A DNA stretch of 64,000 bases. Origin: Aromatoleum evansii. Lineage in GTDB: Bacteria > Pseudomonadota > Gammaproteobacteria > Burkholderiales > Rhodocyclaceae. Shown piece after piece: positions 1 through 8,679 of the stretch (position 1 is the first letter of the stretch; each line of letters starts with the position of its first letter). Location: the NCBI RefSeq assembly GCF_012910805.1, contig NZ_WTVK01000019.1, positions 36,173 through 100,172 on the forward strand. The letters run 5' to 3'. The notes under the pieces are model-generated. The model made no database searches, had not been told where the DNA came from, and saw only the letters and a program-made list of their open reading frames with translations. A program made the translations under genes and the position numbers.

Positions 1-1
1 G

Positions 2-760
2 CTCACCGAACTGACCGCTCTGCATGCGCAGACAGTCGCAGCATACCGGACGCTCGGCGCAGCCTTGACCTCGGCCCGCGATCGCGAAAAGACGCTCTTT
101 GCGCTCCATGAATCCTACGACCTGTTGTCGGTGCCCGACACCGACAAGCAGATCAGCGATCTGACCTGGCGCTTCCGCGAACGGCTGCTGCGTATAGCCG
201 AGGAGCAGTTCACTCCGTCGCGTTCGGCTCGCTTTTCCATTCCGCGAGCCGACATCGCCAATGCATTTCCTGACTGCGCCACGTTCGACGCGGAGGCGTT
301 CTGGGCGCACCTCGAGGCGACCTACAAGCCGGGCGCCGCGAAAGTTGCCTTTGCCGGCGTGGCGCGCGATCTGGTCGATGCGTTCAATCTGGAGCGCAAC
401 CCCAACATCGAGCGCAAGGGCAACCTCCTCGTCCTGAATAAGTGGGTTTCCTGCGAGAAAACCTATTCCGGCCGTATGGAACTCAGCTATCACTCGGCCG
501 ATTCCGTGGCCAATGGGCTTCGTACGCTCGCCGCCTTTGCCGATTGGGCGAATCTTCCCGGGGTGGCCGCGAGCATCCGGCGCCATCTCAACCACACTCA
601 TTTCCACCACATGGAGATCGTGAGCCGGCAGCGCATCACGATTGCGGCGGGCGAACTCGAACTGATCACCTTCCAGACCCGCTTCGAGTTCCGCTTCGGC
701 GGCGAGATGGCCAAGCAGTTGCCGCTGTTCATCGGGCAATACGCCCGAAAGGCGGCCTGA
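2..760 (+). CDS. DUF4942-like protein, 5' end cut by window
   Basis: The frame is open from the first bases of the window, so the true start lies upstream; a TTG at 65 is the first possible internal start. The visible part is about 250 residues, soluble, with no membrane segment. The C-terminal half, with LNKWVSCEKTYSGRMELSYH and a following histidine-rich stretch, resembles DUF4942 proteins, which are carried by plasmids and integrative elements and often adjoin DNA methylases. It ends 2 bp before the methylase-helicase start, so the two are probably co-translated. The family name is from memory; the function is unknown. Confidence 0.6.
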   Translation, partial: LTELTALHAQTVAAYRTLGAALTSARDREKTLFALHESYDLLSVPDTDKQISDLTWRFRERLLRIAEEQFTPSRSARFSIPRADIANAFPDCATFDAEAFWAHLEATYKPGAAKVAFAGVARDLVDAFNLERNPNIERKGNLLVLNKWVSCEKTYSGRMELSYHSADSVANGLRTLAAFADWANLPGVAASIRRHLNHTHFHHMEIVSRQRITIAAGELELITFQTRFEFRFGGEMAKQLPLFIGQYARKAA

Positions 761-762
761 CC

Positions 763-3700
763 ATGGATTGGTACGCACCGCTGGCCGCGCGGCAGGGGCG
801 AGGCGCCACCGCCGCCCGGCCAGGCTCCCTCGCGGGGCTGGCCGCTGCGCGCAAGGAGCATCAGGGGCAATTCTTCACCCCGGCACCGGTCGCGCGCCTC
901 ATGTGGGAGATCGCGCAACCGGTCTTCGAGGCCTGCGCGCAATACCACCGCAGCGCCCGAATCCTCGACAACTCCGTGGGCAGTGGCCGCCTGCTGCGTT
1001 TCGCCTCGGCCGATCGCCACGCTCTGTTCGGTGTGGACACGGACGGCGAGGCGGTCGCTGCCCTGAGTGCGGCGGCCGCGGCTGCAGGATTCGAGTATGA
1101 GTTCCTTACCTGCGGGATGCAGGACATCACCCCCAAGGACTTTGACTGCGCCTTTATCAACCCGCCTTTCAGCCTGACCCTGCAATCGCCGTGGCTGAGC
1201 CCCTATTCGTGCACGGCCTACGGCAAATTCGGGCCGAACACGAACGCGCTGTCCCACGCCTATGCACTGGCCCAGGCCCTCGATGCGGCGCGCGTGGTTG
1301 TGGCGCTGCTGCCGACGAGCTTCACCGAGGAGGTCGCCACTGATCCCGCCTACAACGAACGGCTGCAGGCGATCTACCATCTTCCGGCGGGCGCTTTCCG
1401 CGAGGAGAACACCGAAGTCCGCACCAGCATCCTCGTGTTCGGCCCGCTCGGCGCGACCGCGCCGATGCACTGCCTGACCCTAGCCAATCTGGATGCGGGG
1501 CCGCTGCCGCCGGTGAGTGCGCGCGCCGGTCTCTTCGCCTCCGCCCCGAAGGCCCGACTCAACGCGCGACACATCGAGAGCGGCGCTCCGACGATCACCC
1601 TACCGGTGACGGGCGACACGTCCGTGCGCGTCTCCCACGACGGGCGGCGCGTGCGGCTCGGGTTCGGCTGCGGGCTCACGCAAGCGATGGTGCTCAATAC
1701 CATCCTGCGCGAACCGGTCGGGCACTACCAGCCCGACGGCACCGACCGCCACCGCTATCCGCAAGGCATCCGCTACACCGGACAGGGCGCGCTCGATCTC
1801 GAGGTGCACCTGACGCAAGACGATCCGCTTGCCTCCTTCGAGGCCTTCCTCGCCGAAATTCGGGACGCCGGCGGCACGCCCCTGGTTCAGCCTGGCGTGC
1901 GCGAACATCTCGCGCGCCGTCATCGCCGCTCGCTGCGCCAGCGCACCCCCCTCGCCCACACCGTCTATTTCCCGGGCGGACACGTTCGGCCCGCGGATGA
2001 TCTGGTGTTGGGGATCGCCCGCACGACCCACCAGATCGACCCGAATTCGTGGTTCTCGCCGGTGATCGAGATGGGCGCCGAAGTGAGCTTCACCCGCGAG
2101 GGCGGCGACTGCTATGTGGCCGAGATCGACGGCGAACGTCTGTCGCTCACCGCCGCCGAGTTGCAGGCCCGCTTCGAGACCGCCACTGAGGCCACCACCG
2201 AAGGCGAGTGGCGGCAGATCCACGCGGGACTGGCCGCTGCCTACCCGGACTTGGCCGCAAACTACCGCGCCCGCGCTCGCGCGCTCGGTGTCGACAAGTG
2301 GCTGTCGTGGGACTTCCAGCTGGAAGACGCGATTGAATGCCTGATGAAACCAAACGGCTGTGTCATCGCGTGGGAGCAAGCGCTCGGCAAGGCCCGCTTG
2401 GCGGCCGCGCTGATCCTGCTGTCGGGGGTGAAACACGGCATCCTCGCCGTCGAGCCTTATCTCGTCCCGGAAATGGAAGCTGAACTTCGCGGGCTCCCCA
2501 TCCCGCCCGAGGCGTGGCAGGTCATCACGAAGCCCGCGCACGCCCGCGCCCTGCGGACCATCAATATCATCACCTACGACCGCCTGCGCTCCAAGCTCGC
2601 CGACGCGAAGCACCAGACATACGCCAAGCTGCTTCGCCGCCGCGCGGGGCTGCTCGTCGCCGACGAAGGCGAAGTGCTGTGCAACATGGGCAGCCTGCAG
2701 ACGCGGGCCCTGTGGCAACTTGCCACAAAGCGCAAATTCGTCCTCACCGGCACCCCGATTGCAAACTATCCCAGAGACGCCCTGCCCCTTCTGAACTTCT
2801 GCGCCGGTGACGGCACCGCTGCACAGCCCTATGGCGTGCGTGGCCTCTTCATGGATGAGCGCCTTCGCACTTCCATGGCTTTCGTGGAACGGGGCATTGA
2901 TCGTTTCCGCGACGACTTTGTGACCACGGAGTGGGTGACGCCCGAATTCAGCGACACACTTTCGCAAGGGGCCAAGCGCGAGATCCCGAAGATTGCGAAT
3001 CTGGATCGCTACCGCGCGATGCTCGCGCCTCACGTGAAGCGCCGCCTCGTGAAAGAGCCGGCGGTGGCCAAGTTCCTGAAGTTGCCCGAGCCAACAGAGC
3101 AGGTTCGCACACTCGGATGGGATGATGCCCACCTTTTCCACTACCTTCGCGTCGCCGAGGATTTCTCCGAGTGGTATCTCCAGCAGCGGGGCGACGAGCG
3201 GCGCGGGAGCAACCTGGTCGCCTTGCTCGCGCGCATCCAGGCCGTCGAGATCGCAGCCAACTTTCCCCAGCACGAGGGGCAGAAGTTCGGTCGTTACCTG
3301 CCGCTCACGAGCAAGCAACGCTTCGCCATCGAGCGATTGGCCGAACACTCGCGCGCCGGGCACAAGTCGATCCTCTATGCGCACCACCCCGGACTGCTCG
3401 ACCTCTTGGCCCGGGAGCTCGAGGCGCAGCACGGCATCCGCGGCGTGGTCTTCCATGGCGGCACGAGCATCAAGGCGCGAACCCAACTCCTCAACGACGA
3501 ATTCCGCTACGGCGACTCACCTGTCCTATTCGCCAATATCTCGATCGCGCAAGCCGGGCTGAACTTGCCCCAAGCGGACACTGTGTTTTTCTACGATCGC
3601 GACTGGGCGTTCAAGGCCGAGGATCAGGCCGGAAAACGCGTGCTGCGCGTGCAGCAGAAAAACGCTGTCCTGCACGAGCGCTGGCATCTGGACGGCGGTA

Positions 3701-3891
3701 TTGATGTCTACCAGGACCAACTGGTCGCCTTCAAGCGCGATGCCTTCCGCTCCGGTCTGGATTGGGCCACCCCGGAGACGGATGACGTCGAATTCCTGCA
3801 TCTGGATACCATCCTCACGCGCTTTGCCGAGGCGGTTGCGGCGCGGCGCGGGGTCAAGAGCCATGAACTGCGTCATGCGCTCGCGGCTTAA
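763..3891 (+). CDS. N6-adenine DNA methylase fused to SNF2-like helicase
   Basis: A 1042-aa protein. The ATG at 763 follows the upstream stop by 2 bp and starts right at the methylase region; the longer open frame upstream overlaps the previous gene. Residues 35-40 (GQFFTP), 67-78 (ILDNSVGSGRLL, AdoMet motif I) and 133-136 (NPPF, catalytic motif IV) define an adenine methylase. From about residue 530 there is an SF2/SNF2-like helicase: a degenerate Walker A (EQALGKAR, lacking the usual T), ADEGE as the DExx box near 629, LTGTPIANYP near 660, and a C-terminal lobe ending in QAGKRVLRVQQ near 953, like SNF2 motif VI. The fusion suggests a modification or anti-restriction role for the plasmid (inference). 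A parS-like palindrome lies inside the gene at 2712-2726. Confidence 0.85.
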   Translation: MDWYAPLAARQGRGATAARPGSLAGLAAARKEHQGQFFTPAPVARLMWEIAQPVFEACAQYHRSARILDNSVGSGRLLRFASADRHALFGVDTDGEAVAALSAAAAAAGFEYEFLTCGMQDITPKDFDCAFINPPFSLTLQSPWLSPYSCTAYGKFGPNTNALSHAYALAQALDAARVVVALLPTSFTEEVATDPAYNERLQAIYHLPAGAFREENTEVRTSILVFGPLGATAPMHCLTLANLDAGPLPPVSARAGLFASAPKARLNARHIESGAPTITLPVTGDTSVRVSHDGRRVRLGFGCGLTQAMVLNTILREPVGHYQPDGTDRHRYPQGIRYTGQGALDLEVHLTQDDPLASFEAFLAEIRDAGGTPLVQPGVREHLARRHRRSLRQRTPLAHTVYFPGGHVRPADDLVLGIARTTHQIDPNSWFSPVIEMGAEVSFTREGGDCYVAEIDGERLSLTAAELQARFETATEATTEGEWRQIHAGLAAAYPDLAANYRARARALGVDKWLSWDFQLEDAIECLMKPNGCVIAWEQALGKARLAAALILLSGVKHGILAVEPYLVPEMEAELRGLPIPPEAWQVITKPAHARALRTINIITYDRLRSKLADAKHQTYAKLLRRRAGLLVADEGEVLCNMGSLQTRALWQLATKRKFVLTGTPIANYPRDALPLLNFCAGDGTAAQPYGVRGLFMDERLRTSMAFVERGIDRFRDDFVTTEWVTPEFSDTLSQGAKREIPKIANLDRYRAMLAPHVKRRLVKEPAVAKFLKLPEPTEQVRTLGWDDAHLFHYLRVAEDFSEWYLQQRGDERRGSNLVALLARIQAVEIAANFPQHEGQKFGRYLPLTSKQRFAIERLAEHSRAGHKSILYAHHPGLLDLLARELEAQHGIRGVVFHGGTSIKARTQLLNDEFRYGDSPVLFANISIAQAGLNLPQADTVFFYDRDWAFKAEDQAGKRVLRVQQKNAVLHERWHLDGGIDVYQDQLVAFKRDAFRSGLDWATPETDDVEFLHLDTILTRFAEAVAARRGVKSHELRHALAA
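2712..2726. promoter_or_regulatory. orphan parS-like palindrome inside a gene
   Basis: GTGGCAACTTGCCAC is identical to the repeats flanking parA-parB. It sits within the helicase half of the methylase-helicase gene, about 54 kb from the par locus within this window. Chance occurrence of an exact 15-mer is very unlikely. Confidence 0.6.
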
Positions 3892-4028
3892 AGAGGGGGC
3901 TTGCGAGCGCGCGCGGGCATGGGAAGATGAATCCATCGATGCGAGGATCGCCGGAAGCCCCCAACAGCTTCCCAAGCTCCTAACGGAGTCGTTTCAACGG
4001 TTCGGCCCAGCGGCCGTCTCATCGGTTT

Positions 4029-4105
4029 CGGGGCGTAGCGCAGTCCGGTAGCGCGCTTGCTTTGGGAGCAAGATGTCGGGGGTTCGAATCCCTCCGTCCC
4101 GACCA
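4029..4105 (+). tRNA. tRNA-Pro (anticodon TGG)
   Basis: A 77-nt cloverleaf. The acceptor arms are CGGGGCG and CGTCCCG, the anticodon stem is CTTGC/GCAAG around the loop TTTGGGA, the T arm contains GGTTCGAATCC, and CCA is encoded at the end (4103-4105). The sequence closely matches proteobacterial tRNA-Pro(UGG). It lies between the methylase-helicase and a small plus-strand gene. A tRNA inside a plasmid backbone could be functional cargo or a relic of integration; no integrase adjoins it. Confidence 0.92.
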
Positions 4106-4277
4106 ATTTATCAGTTCCGGCCGCGACCGCACGCACTGCGCGTCGGAACTATAGCCAGGCTGTGACGCCCGCCGGATCGTGCGGTGAGGGCGATGCGGGC
4201 ACAGTCAGATCCGGGCGGGGAGTCCGGACAGGCCGGTGAAAGTCCAGCTCCCCTATTCCAACCGAGGACCGCCGAGC

Positions 4278-4520
4278 ATGAGCATCATCACCCTGGACAC
4301 CGAAATCACGGTCGGCGAGGGGGTCGTCGTCATCCGACAGCAGAATTCATCCAAGGCCACAGTCGCCCACATCCTGGGCGAACGCGTACGCGATGGCGTG
4401 CGGTACCTCTATCTTGATCGCCTTGTCCATTTCCGACGCGGTTCGCAGCTTGTCGGTTGGCAGGCAAGCGGCGCCATCAGCACGATCCTCTCGCGCCCGG
4501 AGACGGCCGAGGCGGAATAA
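4278..4520 (+). CDS. small hypothetical protein
   Basis: 80 aa starting MSIITLDTEITVGEG at the ATG at 4278. Soluble and rich in beta-strand-like residues; not recognised. The 170 bp upstream hold a GC-rich segment that can fold (GGGGAG at about 4217 pairs with CTCCCC at about 4249), so a structured leader is possible. The ribosome binding site is weak (GAGG). Confidence 0.55.
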   Translation: MSIITLDTEITVGEGVVVIRQQNSSKATVAHILGERVRDGVRYLYLDRLVHFRRGSQLVGWQASGAISTILSRPETAEAE

Positions 4521-4607
4521 GGTGGGGTTTTGCCCGGTTTGCGCGATTGAACGCGCGCCGGTTTGCCATCACCCTAGAATCTGAACTCCCTACGACTTCG
4601 GCACCCC

Positions 4608-5417
4608 ATGCGCGACTACCTCATCCCGAACTTTCAGCCCATTCTGGACACCCATGGCACCGTGCATGCGTATGAAGCGTTCATGCGCTTGAAAGGTGAC
4701 GACTCTGGAACTGCGGGCTTCATTCCCCGCTGGGAGCGTAGTCGGCTGATCAGCACCGCGGACAACTCGATGATCGATCAGGTCGGCGCTCTGTCCTGCC
4801 AAAGCGCCTATCGTGGGAGCCTGCGCTTCAACCTCAACATCTCGACCGTCAGCATCGATTCCGACTCGCGCTCGCTCGCCGCGAAGCTCGGTGAGGTGCG
4901 CCCGCTCACGCGCGGACTCACCGTCGAATTGCCGCATCTGGCCGTCCAGCACAACTATCAACGGCTGCTCGAATTCACCCATCTGTGCAAGTTTCACCAG
5001 ATCGACATTGCCCTTGAAGGCGCTGAACTTGGCATGGCTTTCACGAGTCGGCGCTTCCTGGAGACGCTGCACCCGAACTTCATCAAGATCGACAGCAGGT
5101 ACTTGATGGAATTGCGCGGCACACCGCAGTATGCCGAGATGCTCAAGGCGATAGACATGGCACGCACCCTTGGCATCCACGCCATCGTCAAGAACATCGA
5201 CAGCGCGGACGGACACAAGGCGGCGACCCTCTCGGGTGCACGATATTTCCAAGGCCGATTCTTCGCGTCTGAAAGCGCGACTGTGCCGCCGCCGGATCAG
5301 ACCCATCGCCTCACCATCCGACCGCGCGGCATCCACCTTGCCGGCAACGGCCGACTTGCGCGGGTCATCGGACCGGTACGCCGTCTCTTTGGCGCACACG
5401 GCGAAGAGGCCGCTTGA
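4608..5417 (+). CDS. degenerate EAL-domain protein
   Basis: 269 aa. The EAL (c-di-GMP phosphodiesterase) fold is recognisable by FQPILDTHG, YEAFMR in place of YEALLR, FNLNIS, FIKIDSRYL and a final FQGRFFA. Several catalytic positions differ: EAL is EAF, the usual EITE is ELPH, the DD motif is LEGAELG, and the late glutamate (usually EGVE) is replaced in VKNIDSAD. It therefore probably no longer cleaves c-di-GMP and may act as a sensor or binding protein. A second, better conserved EAL protein is encoded at 7417-8385. Confidence 0.8.
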   Translation: MRDYLIPNFQPILDTHGTVHAYEAFMRLKGDDSGTAGFIPRWERSRLISTADNSMIDQVGALSCQSAYRGSLRFNLNISTVSIDSDSRSLAAKLGEVRPLTRGLTVELPHLAVQHNYQRLLEFTHLCKFHQIDIALEGAELGMAFTSRRFLETLHPNFIKIDSRYLMELRGTPQYAEMLKAIDMARTLGIHAIVKNIDSADGHKAATLSGARYFQGRFFASESATVPPPDQTHRLTIRPRGIHLAGNGRLARVIGPVRRLFGAHGEEAA

Positions 5418-5469
5418 AGCACAGAGGGATCGTGCGATGCTGGTTGAACATCCCCCTTTCGAGCTCGTC

Positions 5470-5949
5470 ATGCGAATCCGATACGCCCTCGCCCTTGCCC
5501 TTGCCCTTGCCTCTTGTAGCCTGACCCTTCCCGCCGTCGCCGCGTCGTTTTCCGGCACCACGGTGGCCGTCGCCGATGGCGACACCCTCACCGTCCTCAA
5601 AGGACGCGAAGAGGTGCGAGTTCGGCTCGCCGAGATTGATGCCCCGGAGAAAAGGATGGACTTCGGGCAGGTCTCCAAGCGATCCCTCTCCGACCTGTGC
5701 TACCGCAAGCGCACCGAGGTCCATGTGCAGGACGTCGACCGCTATGGTCGCGTCGTCGGGCGCGTGACGTGCGAGGGCATCGATGCCAACCGCAACCAGG
5801 TACGCAACGGCATGGCGTGGGTCTATGACCGCTACGCACGCGACCGTAGCCTCTACACATTGCAAGCTGAGGCCCAGCAAGCGCGCCGCGGCCTCTGGAA
5901 TGCGCCATCGCCCATCAAGCCGTGGGATTGGCGACAGGCTAATCGCTGA
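5470..5949 (+). CDS. secreted thermonuclease-like (SNase) protein
   Basis: 159 aa from the ATG at 5470, chosen because it begins a clean signal peptide (MRIRYALALALALASC, then LPAVAASF). An in-frame ATG at 5437 would put extra residues before it. The mature part is a staphylococcal-nuclease fold: VADGDTLTV, VRLAEIDAPE (first active-site arginine and the acidic residues), DVDRYGRVVGRV (second arginine) and a C-terminal ARRGLWN. It is likely an exported Ca-dependent nuclease acting in the periplasm. A cysteine in the signal region also allows a lipoprotein. Confidence 0.85.
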   Translation: MRIRYALALALALASCSLTLPAVAASFSGTTVAVADGDTLTVLKGREEVRVRLAEIDAPEKRMDFGQVSKRSLSDLCYRKRTEVHVQDVDRYGRVVGRVTCEGIDANRNQVRNGMAWVYDRYARDRSLYTLQAEAQQARRGLWNAPSPIKPWDWRQANR

Positions 5950-5963
5950 ACGCGCAGTCCGCG

Positions 5964-7256
5964 CTATAACGTCGCGGCCCAGGCAAAGAACCCACGCGCC
6001 AAGAGCCTTGCCGCCTCGCCCGCGTCCCCGTTACATGAAGCGGGCGCGTAGAGTTCGACCCTCATCCCCTGTGCCATCAGCGCCTCAGCCGCCGCCTGTT
6101 TGCCGGGCAGATCCTCCTGCGACGTCACCATAAGCGCCCCAAACTCCCGTTCGCCGCACGTCACCACAAAGTGCGGCTGCGCCGCGCCTCCACCTAGCAC
6201 GCGGCGGACATGAAAGCGTCGCTCCGACTGGCGCTCGTCTCGACTCGCAGCCCACTGCAGCAACCCTGCCATCTCGCGCAACCCTTCGGAGGCGAGCGGC
6301 ACCACGCCGCGCTGAGGCCGCGCGACGATACAGGCGCTGGCCGCGTCGAATCGCGCATGTACCTCATCCCATCGCAGCGCCACGAGGGCGAGCAGCGGTC
6401 CATGCTTGGCGAGCACCTCTACGTGTCCATGAACGGTCAATGTCCCGGTGAGCGTCTCCAGTCGGTTACCCGTCACCGAGCGCACGAGTACGGCCAAGTA
6501 CCCCTGCATGGGCAACCGGCGTGGCCAGCGCTCCTTCAGCAACGCTTGCGCGGCGCGCGAGGCCCATCCAGAGAAATACCACTGCTCGTGCGTCCAGAAT
6601 ACGTCCGCGAGCGTGAGATCATCGATGAGCGGGACGCTCCGGGCACACTCGCGCAGCAGACGCATCTGCTCCTGCACGCCATGACGGCTCAGGGGGTGGA
6701 TCTCGACGCACCCTGCATGCGCGGCCAACCATTCGAGGCGTTGCCGGAGGGGAGACCCCGCATCGGGCGATCCCCCCGAGCGCACTTTAGCCCCTTGGGC
6801 GCCCTGGACGCCCACCTCCGGCTCCGGACGAAAGAGCAGGAAGTCGGGCACATACGCGACGTCGCTTTGTTGCCTGCGTCGCGTGCGGACAAGAAGGCTG
6901 CGACCGGCTTGAGCCCCCTCCTCCCAATGAAACGAGCACTGAGGCGCATGCTCGCCGTGGTCGAACGAACGGCGCAGCGCGTAACGGCCGGAGGCGAGCC
7001 GCACCACATAGATCACCGGTCGCACATCGGGGCGACAACCGCATGCAATCCAGCGATGCGCCTCATGCAAGCCCTCAAGCGCCTGCTGCACGCTTGCGGC
7101 GGCGGCATCGCCAGTCTCGGCGCGGGAGAAGCCCTCCCGCCACTGAGCCTGCAACTGGCGCACGACGCTGGGCTCGAGCGGATACGCTTTGCCCTGGTCG
7201 GTTCGATCAATGCTCCACACAGCCCCACCTGTATCGCGGTTGTCCCGTGAGAACAC
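5964..7256 (-). CDS. DUF1173-like conserved hypothetical protein
   Basis: About 430 aa. The start is uncertain; a GTG at 7256 follows a GGAG about 10 bases upstream, and the open frame continues to 7472. The N-terminal part has CGCRPDVRPVIYVVRL and then YALRRSFDHGEHAPQCSFH, a Cys/His pattern like the one I recall for DUF1173 proteins of proteobacterial plasmids and islands. No enzymatic motif is evident. It is divergent from the EAL gene at 7417, so both probably fire from 7257-7416. Confidence 0.55.
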   Translation of the reverse strand: MFSRDNRDTGGAVWSIDRTDQGKAYPLEPSVVRQLQAQWREGFSRAETGDAAAASVQQALEGLHEAHRWIACGCRPDVRPVIYVVRLASGRYALRRSFDHGEHAPQCSFHWEEGAQAGRSLLVRTRRRQQSDVAYVPDFLLFRPEPEVGVQGAQGAKVRSGGSPDAGSPLRQRLEWLAAHAGCVEIHPLSRHGVQEQMRLLRECARSVPLIDDLTLADVFWTHEQWYFSGWASRAAQALLKERWPRRLPMQGYLAVLVRSVTGNRLETLTGTLTVHGHVEVLAKHGPLLALVALRWDEVHARFDAASACIVARPQRGVVPLASEGLREMAGLLQWAASRDERQSERRFHVRRVLGGGAAQPHFVVTCGEREFGALMVTSQEDLPGKQAAAEALMAQGMRVELYAPASCNGDAGEAARLLARGFFAWAATL

Positions 7257-7416
7257 TAGCGGGGATCTCCAACACGCACACGGTGAGAAAAGTCCGATTT
7301 CACGTTGTTTGACGAACGGGGGCCGTAAATGGTGGGGGTAAAGGCTATTTGGCTCCCTTCCCCCCCGCGATAAATCTCCTACCCTAGCGTCACCAACGTC
7401 AAAAGGGACGCATCGG

Positions 7417-8385
7417 ATGGATGCCCGCGGCTTGCCCCAACATATGACCCCAGAGATGCTCGACCGACTCAAGGTCGCCGAGCATCTGTGCCCGGTCTTC
7501 CAGCCCTTGTTCGATCGCCACTTGCGCGTAATGACCTACGAAGCACTTATGCGGGTCATCGATGCTGACGGGCAAATACTATCCCTGCCGCACTACGTGG
7601 AACAGATGGAGGCGCACGGCCTGATCTCGCTGGCCGACATCACGATGGTGAATCAGGTGCGTGATGTTACGAGTTGCGTGCGCCTGCATTCTGTCGCCGT
7701 CAACGCCTCGCTCAAGACGCTCGAGCATCGCTTTCCGACCTATGTCGCCGCGCTATCCAAACTCCGTGCCGCTGATATTGAAGTCATCGTAGAGATCACC
7801 GAAACAGTACCGATTTTTGACACCGGCCGGCTTCGCGCCTGCGTAGATGGACTGCGGGCCGAGGGTTTCGTGGTCGCCCTCGATGACGCCAAGCTCGATC
7901 ACGCCTTCGGGCACCCGGAATTGCTGCACGCGGTCAATCCCGACATCGTGAAGATCGACGGGCCGTTTTTTCACGACGCGCTACGCGACGACGCCACGCG
8001 GCGTCATCTGGAGGGCTTGGTCAATGCTGCCCACGCAATCGGGGCGACGGTCGTCTTCGAGTGGGTCGACACCCCGGAGCGCTTTGAACGTGCGTTGGAC
8101 ATGGGTGCCGATTGGGTGCAGGGGTTCCTGTTTGGCAGGCCGAAGAGCCTGTGGCCATCGTCGCTGCGCCGTGACGGACCGCGCCGTCCGTGCGGCCATG
8201 CACATTGCCCGCTGGATCGGGCCGAAGCTCGGATCGAAGATCAGACCGAAGATCAAACCGTAGATCAGCCGCTTTCGCCCACGCGATGGGGCAACCGTCT
8301 ATCGAGCGGCGCGAGGAAGATCGATTCGAGCTGCGGTGACCGGAACTCGGTAAAGAATGGCCAAATACCGCCAAGCGCGAGCTGA
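7417..8385 (+). CDS. EAL-domain protein, probable c-di-GMP phosphodiesterase
   Basis: 322 aa, with AAAAGGGA just upstream of the ATG at 7417. Key EAL residues are present: YEALMR (EAL), VNAS, EITE, ALDD, VKIDGPFF, a late glutamate in FEWVD, and QGFLFGRP. The loop after ALDD (normally FGTG) is AKLD, so metal-loop function is uncertain. Activity is more likely than in the EAL protein at 4608. The C-terminal ~65 residues after the domain are low-complexity and overlap the opposing gene at 8265-8630, so this tail may be poorly constrained. Confidence 0.8.
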   Translation: MDARGLPQHMTPEMLDRLKVAEHLCPVFQPLFDRHLRVMTYEALMRVIDADGQILSLPHYVEQMEAHGLISLADITMVNQVRDVTSCVRLHSVAVNASLKTLEHRFPTYVAALSKLRAADIEVIVEITETVPIFDTGRLRACVDGLRAEGFVVALDDAKLDHAFGHPELLHAVNPDIVKIDGPFFHDALRDDATRRHLEGLVNAAHAIGATVVFEWVDTPERFERALDMGADWVQGFLFGRPKSLWPSSLRRDGPRRPCGHAHCPLDRAEARIEDQTEDQTVDQPLSPTRWGNRLSSGARKIDSSCGDRNSVKNGQIPPSAS

Positions 8386-8630
8386 CAGCGGAAGCGCACT
8401 TCGCGTGAATTCAGATCCGCTCTTGCGACCACAGGGCCGTCGCACTTGACCATCGCATCAACGGCCGCAAACCCTGCTCCGAGCGCGCCATGGATGACGC
8501 CGGAACCACCACGCCACAGGTAGGCATCCACCGCGGCGGCGGCAACCCAGAATGCGACGATCGCCAGCACTCGAATCAACCAGGCTGAAACTCCGGGCAC
8601 GGCCAACTCCGGTCGTTGTCGTACCCGCAT
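8265..8630 (-). CDS. small membrane-anchored hypothetical protein
   Basis: 121 aa with one hydrophobic segment near residues 17-38 (LIRVLAIVAFWVAAAAVDAY). It overlaps the 3' end of the EAL gene on the other strand by 121 bp. Function unknown. The ribosome binding site is not convincing, but composition and the membrane segment look protein-like. Confidence 0.5.
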   Translation of the reverse strand: MRVRQRPELAVPGVSAWLIRVLAIVAFWVAAAAVDAYLWRGGSGVIHGALGAGFAAVDAMVKCDGPVVARADLNSREVRFRCQLALGGIWPFFTEFRSPQLESIFLAPLDRRLPHRVGESG

Positions 8631-8679
8631 GATTACATGGCGGCAGGGCGAGGAGCTGTGAAATCCCCCCTTTGCACCG

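Noticed and set aside
1600..3486. A 628-codon open frame antisense to the methylase-helicase
   Set aside because: It is a high-GC shadow of the real gene with no family motifs.
4029..4105. tRNA-Pro as attachment site of an integrative element ending here
   Set aside because: No adjacent integrase and no duplicated tRNA 3' end were seen; Rep and Par genes favour a plasmid.
4190..4277. A stretch with CCGGTGAAAGTCC resembles part of a cobalamin riboswitch
   Set aside because: The B12 box and core are absent and the downstream gene has no link to cobalamin.
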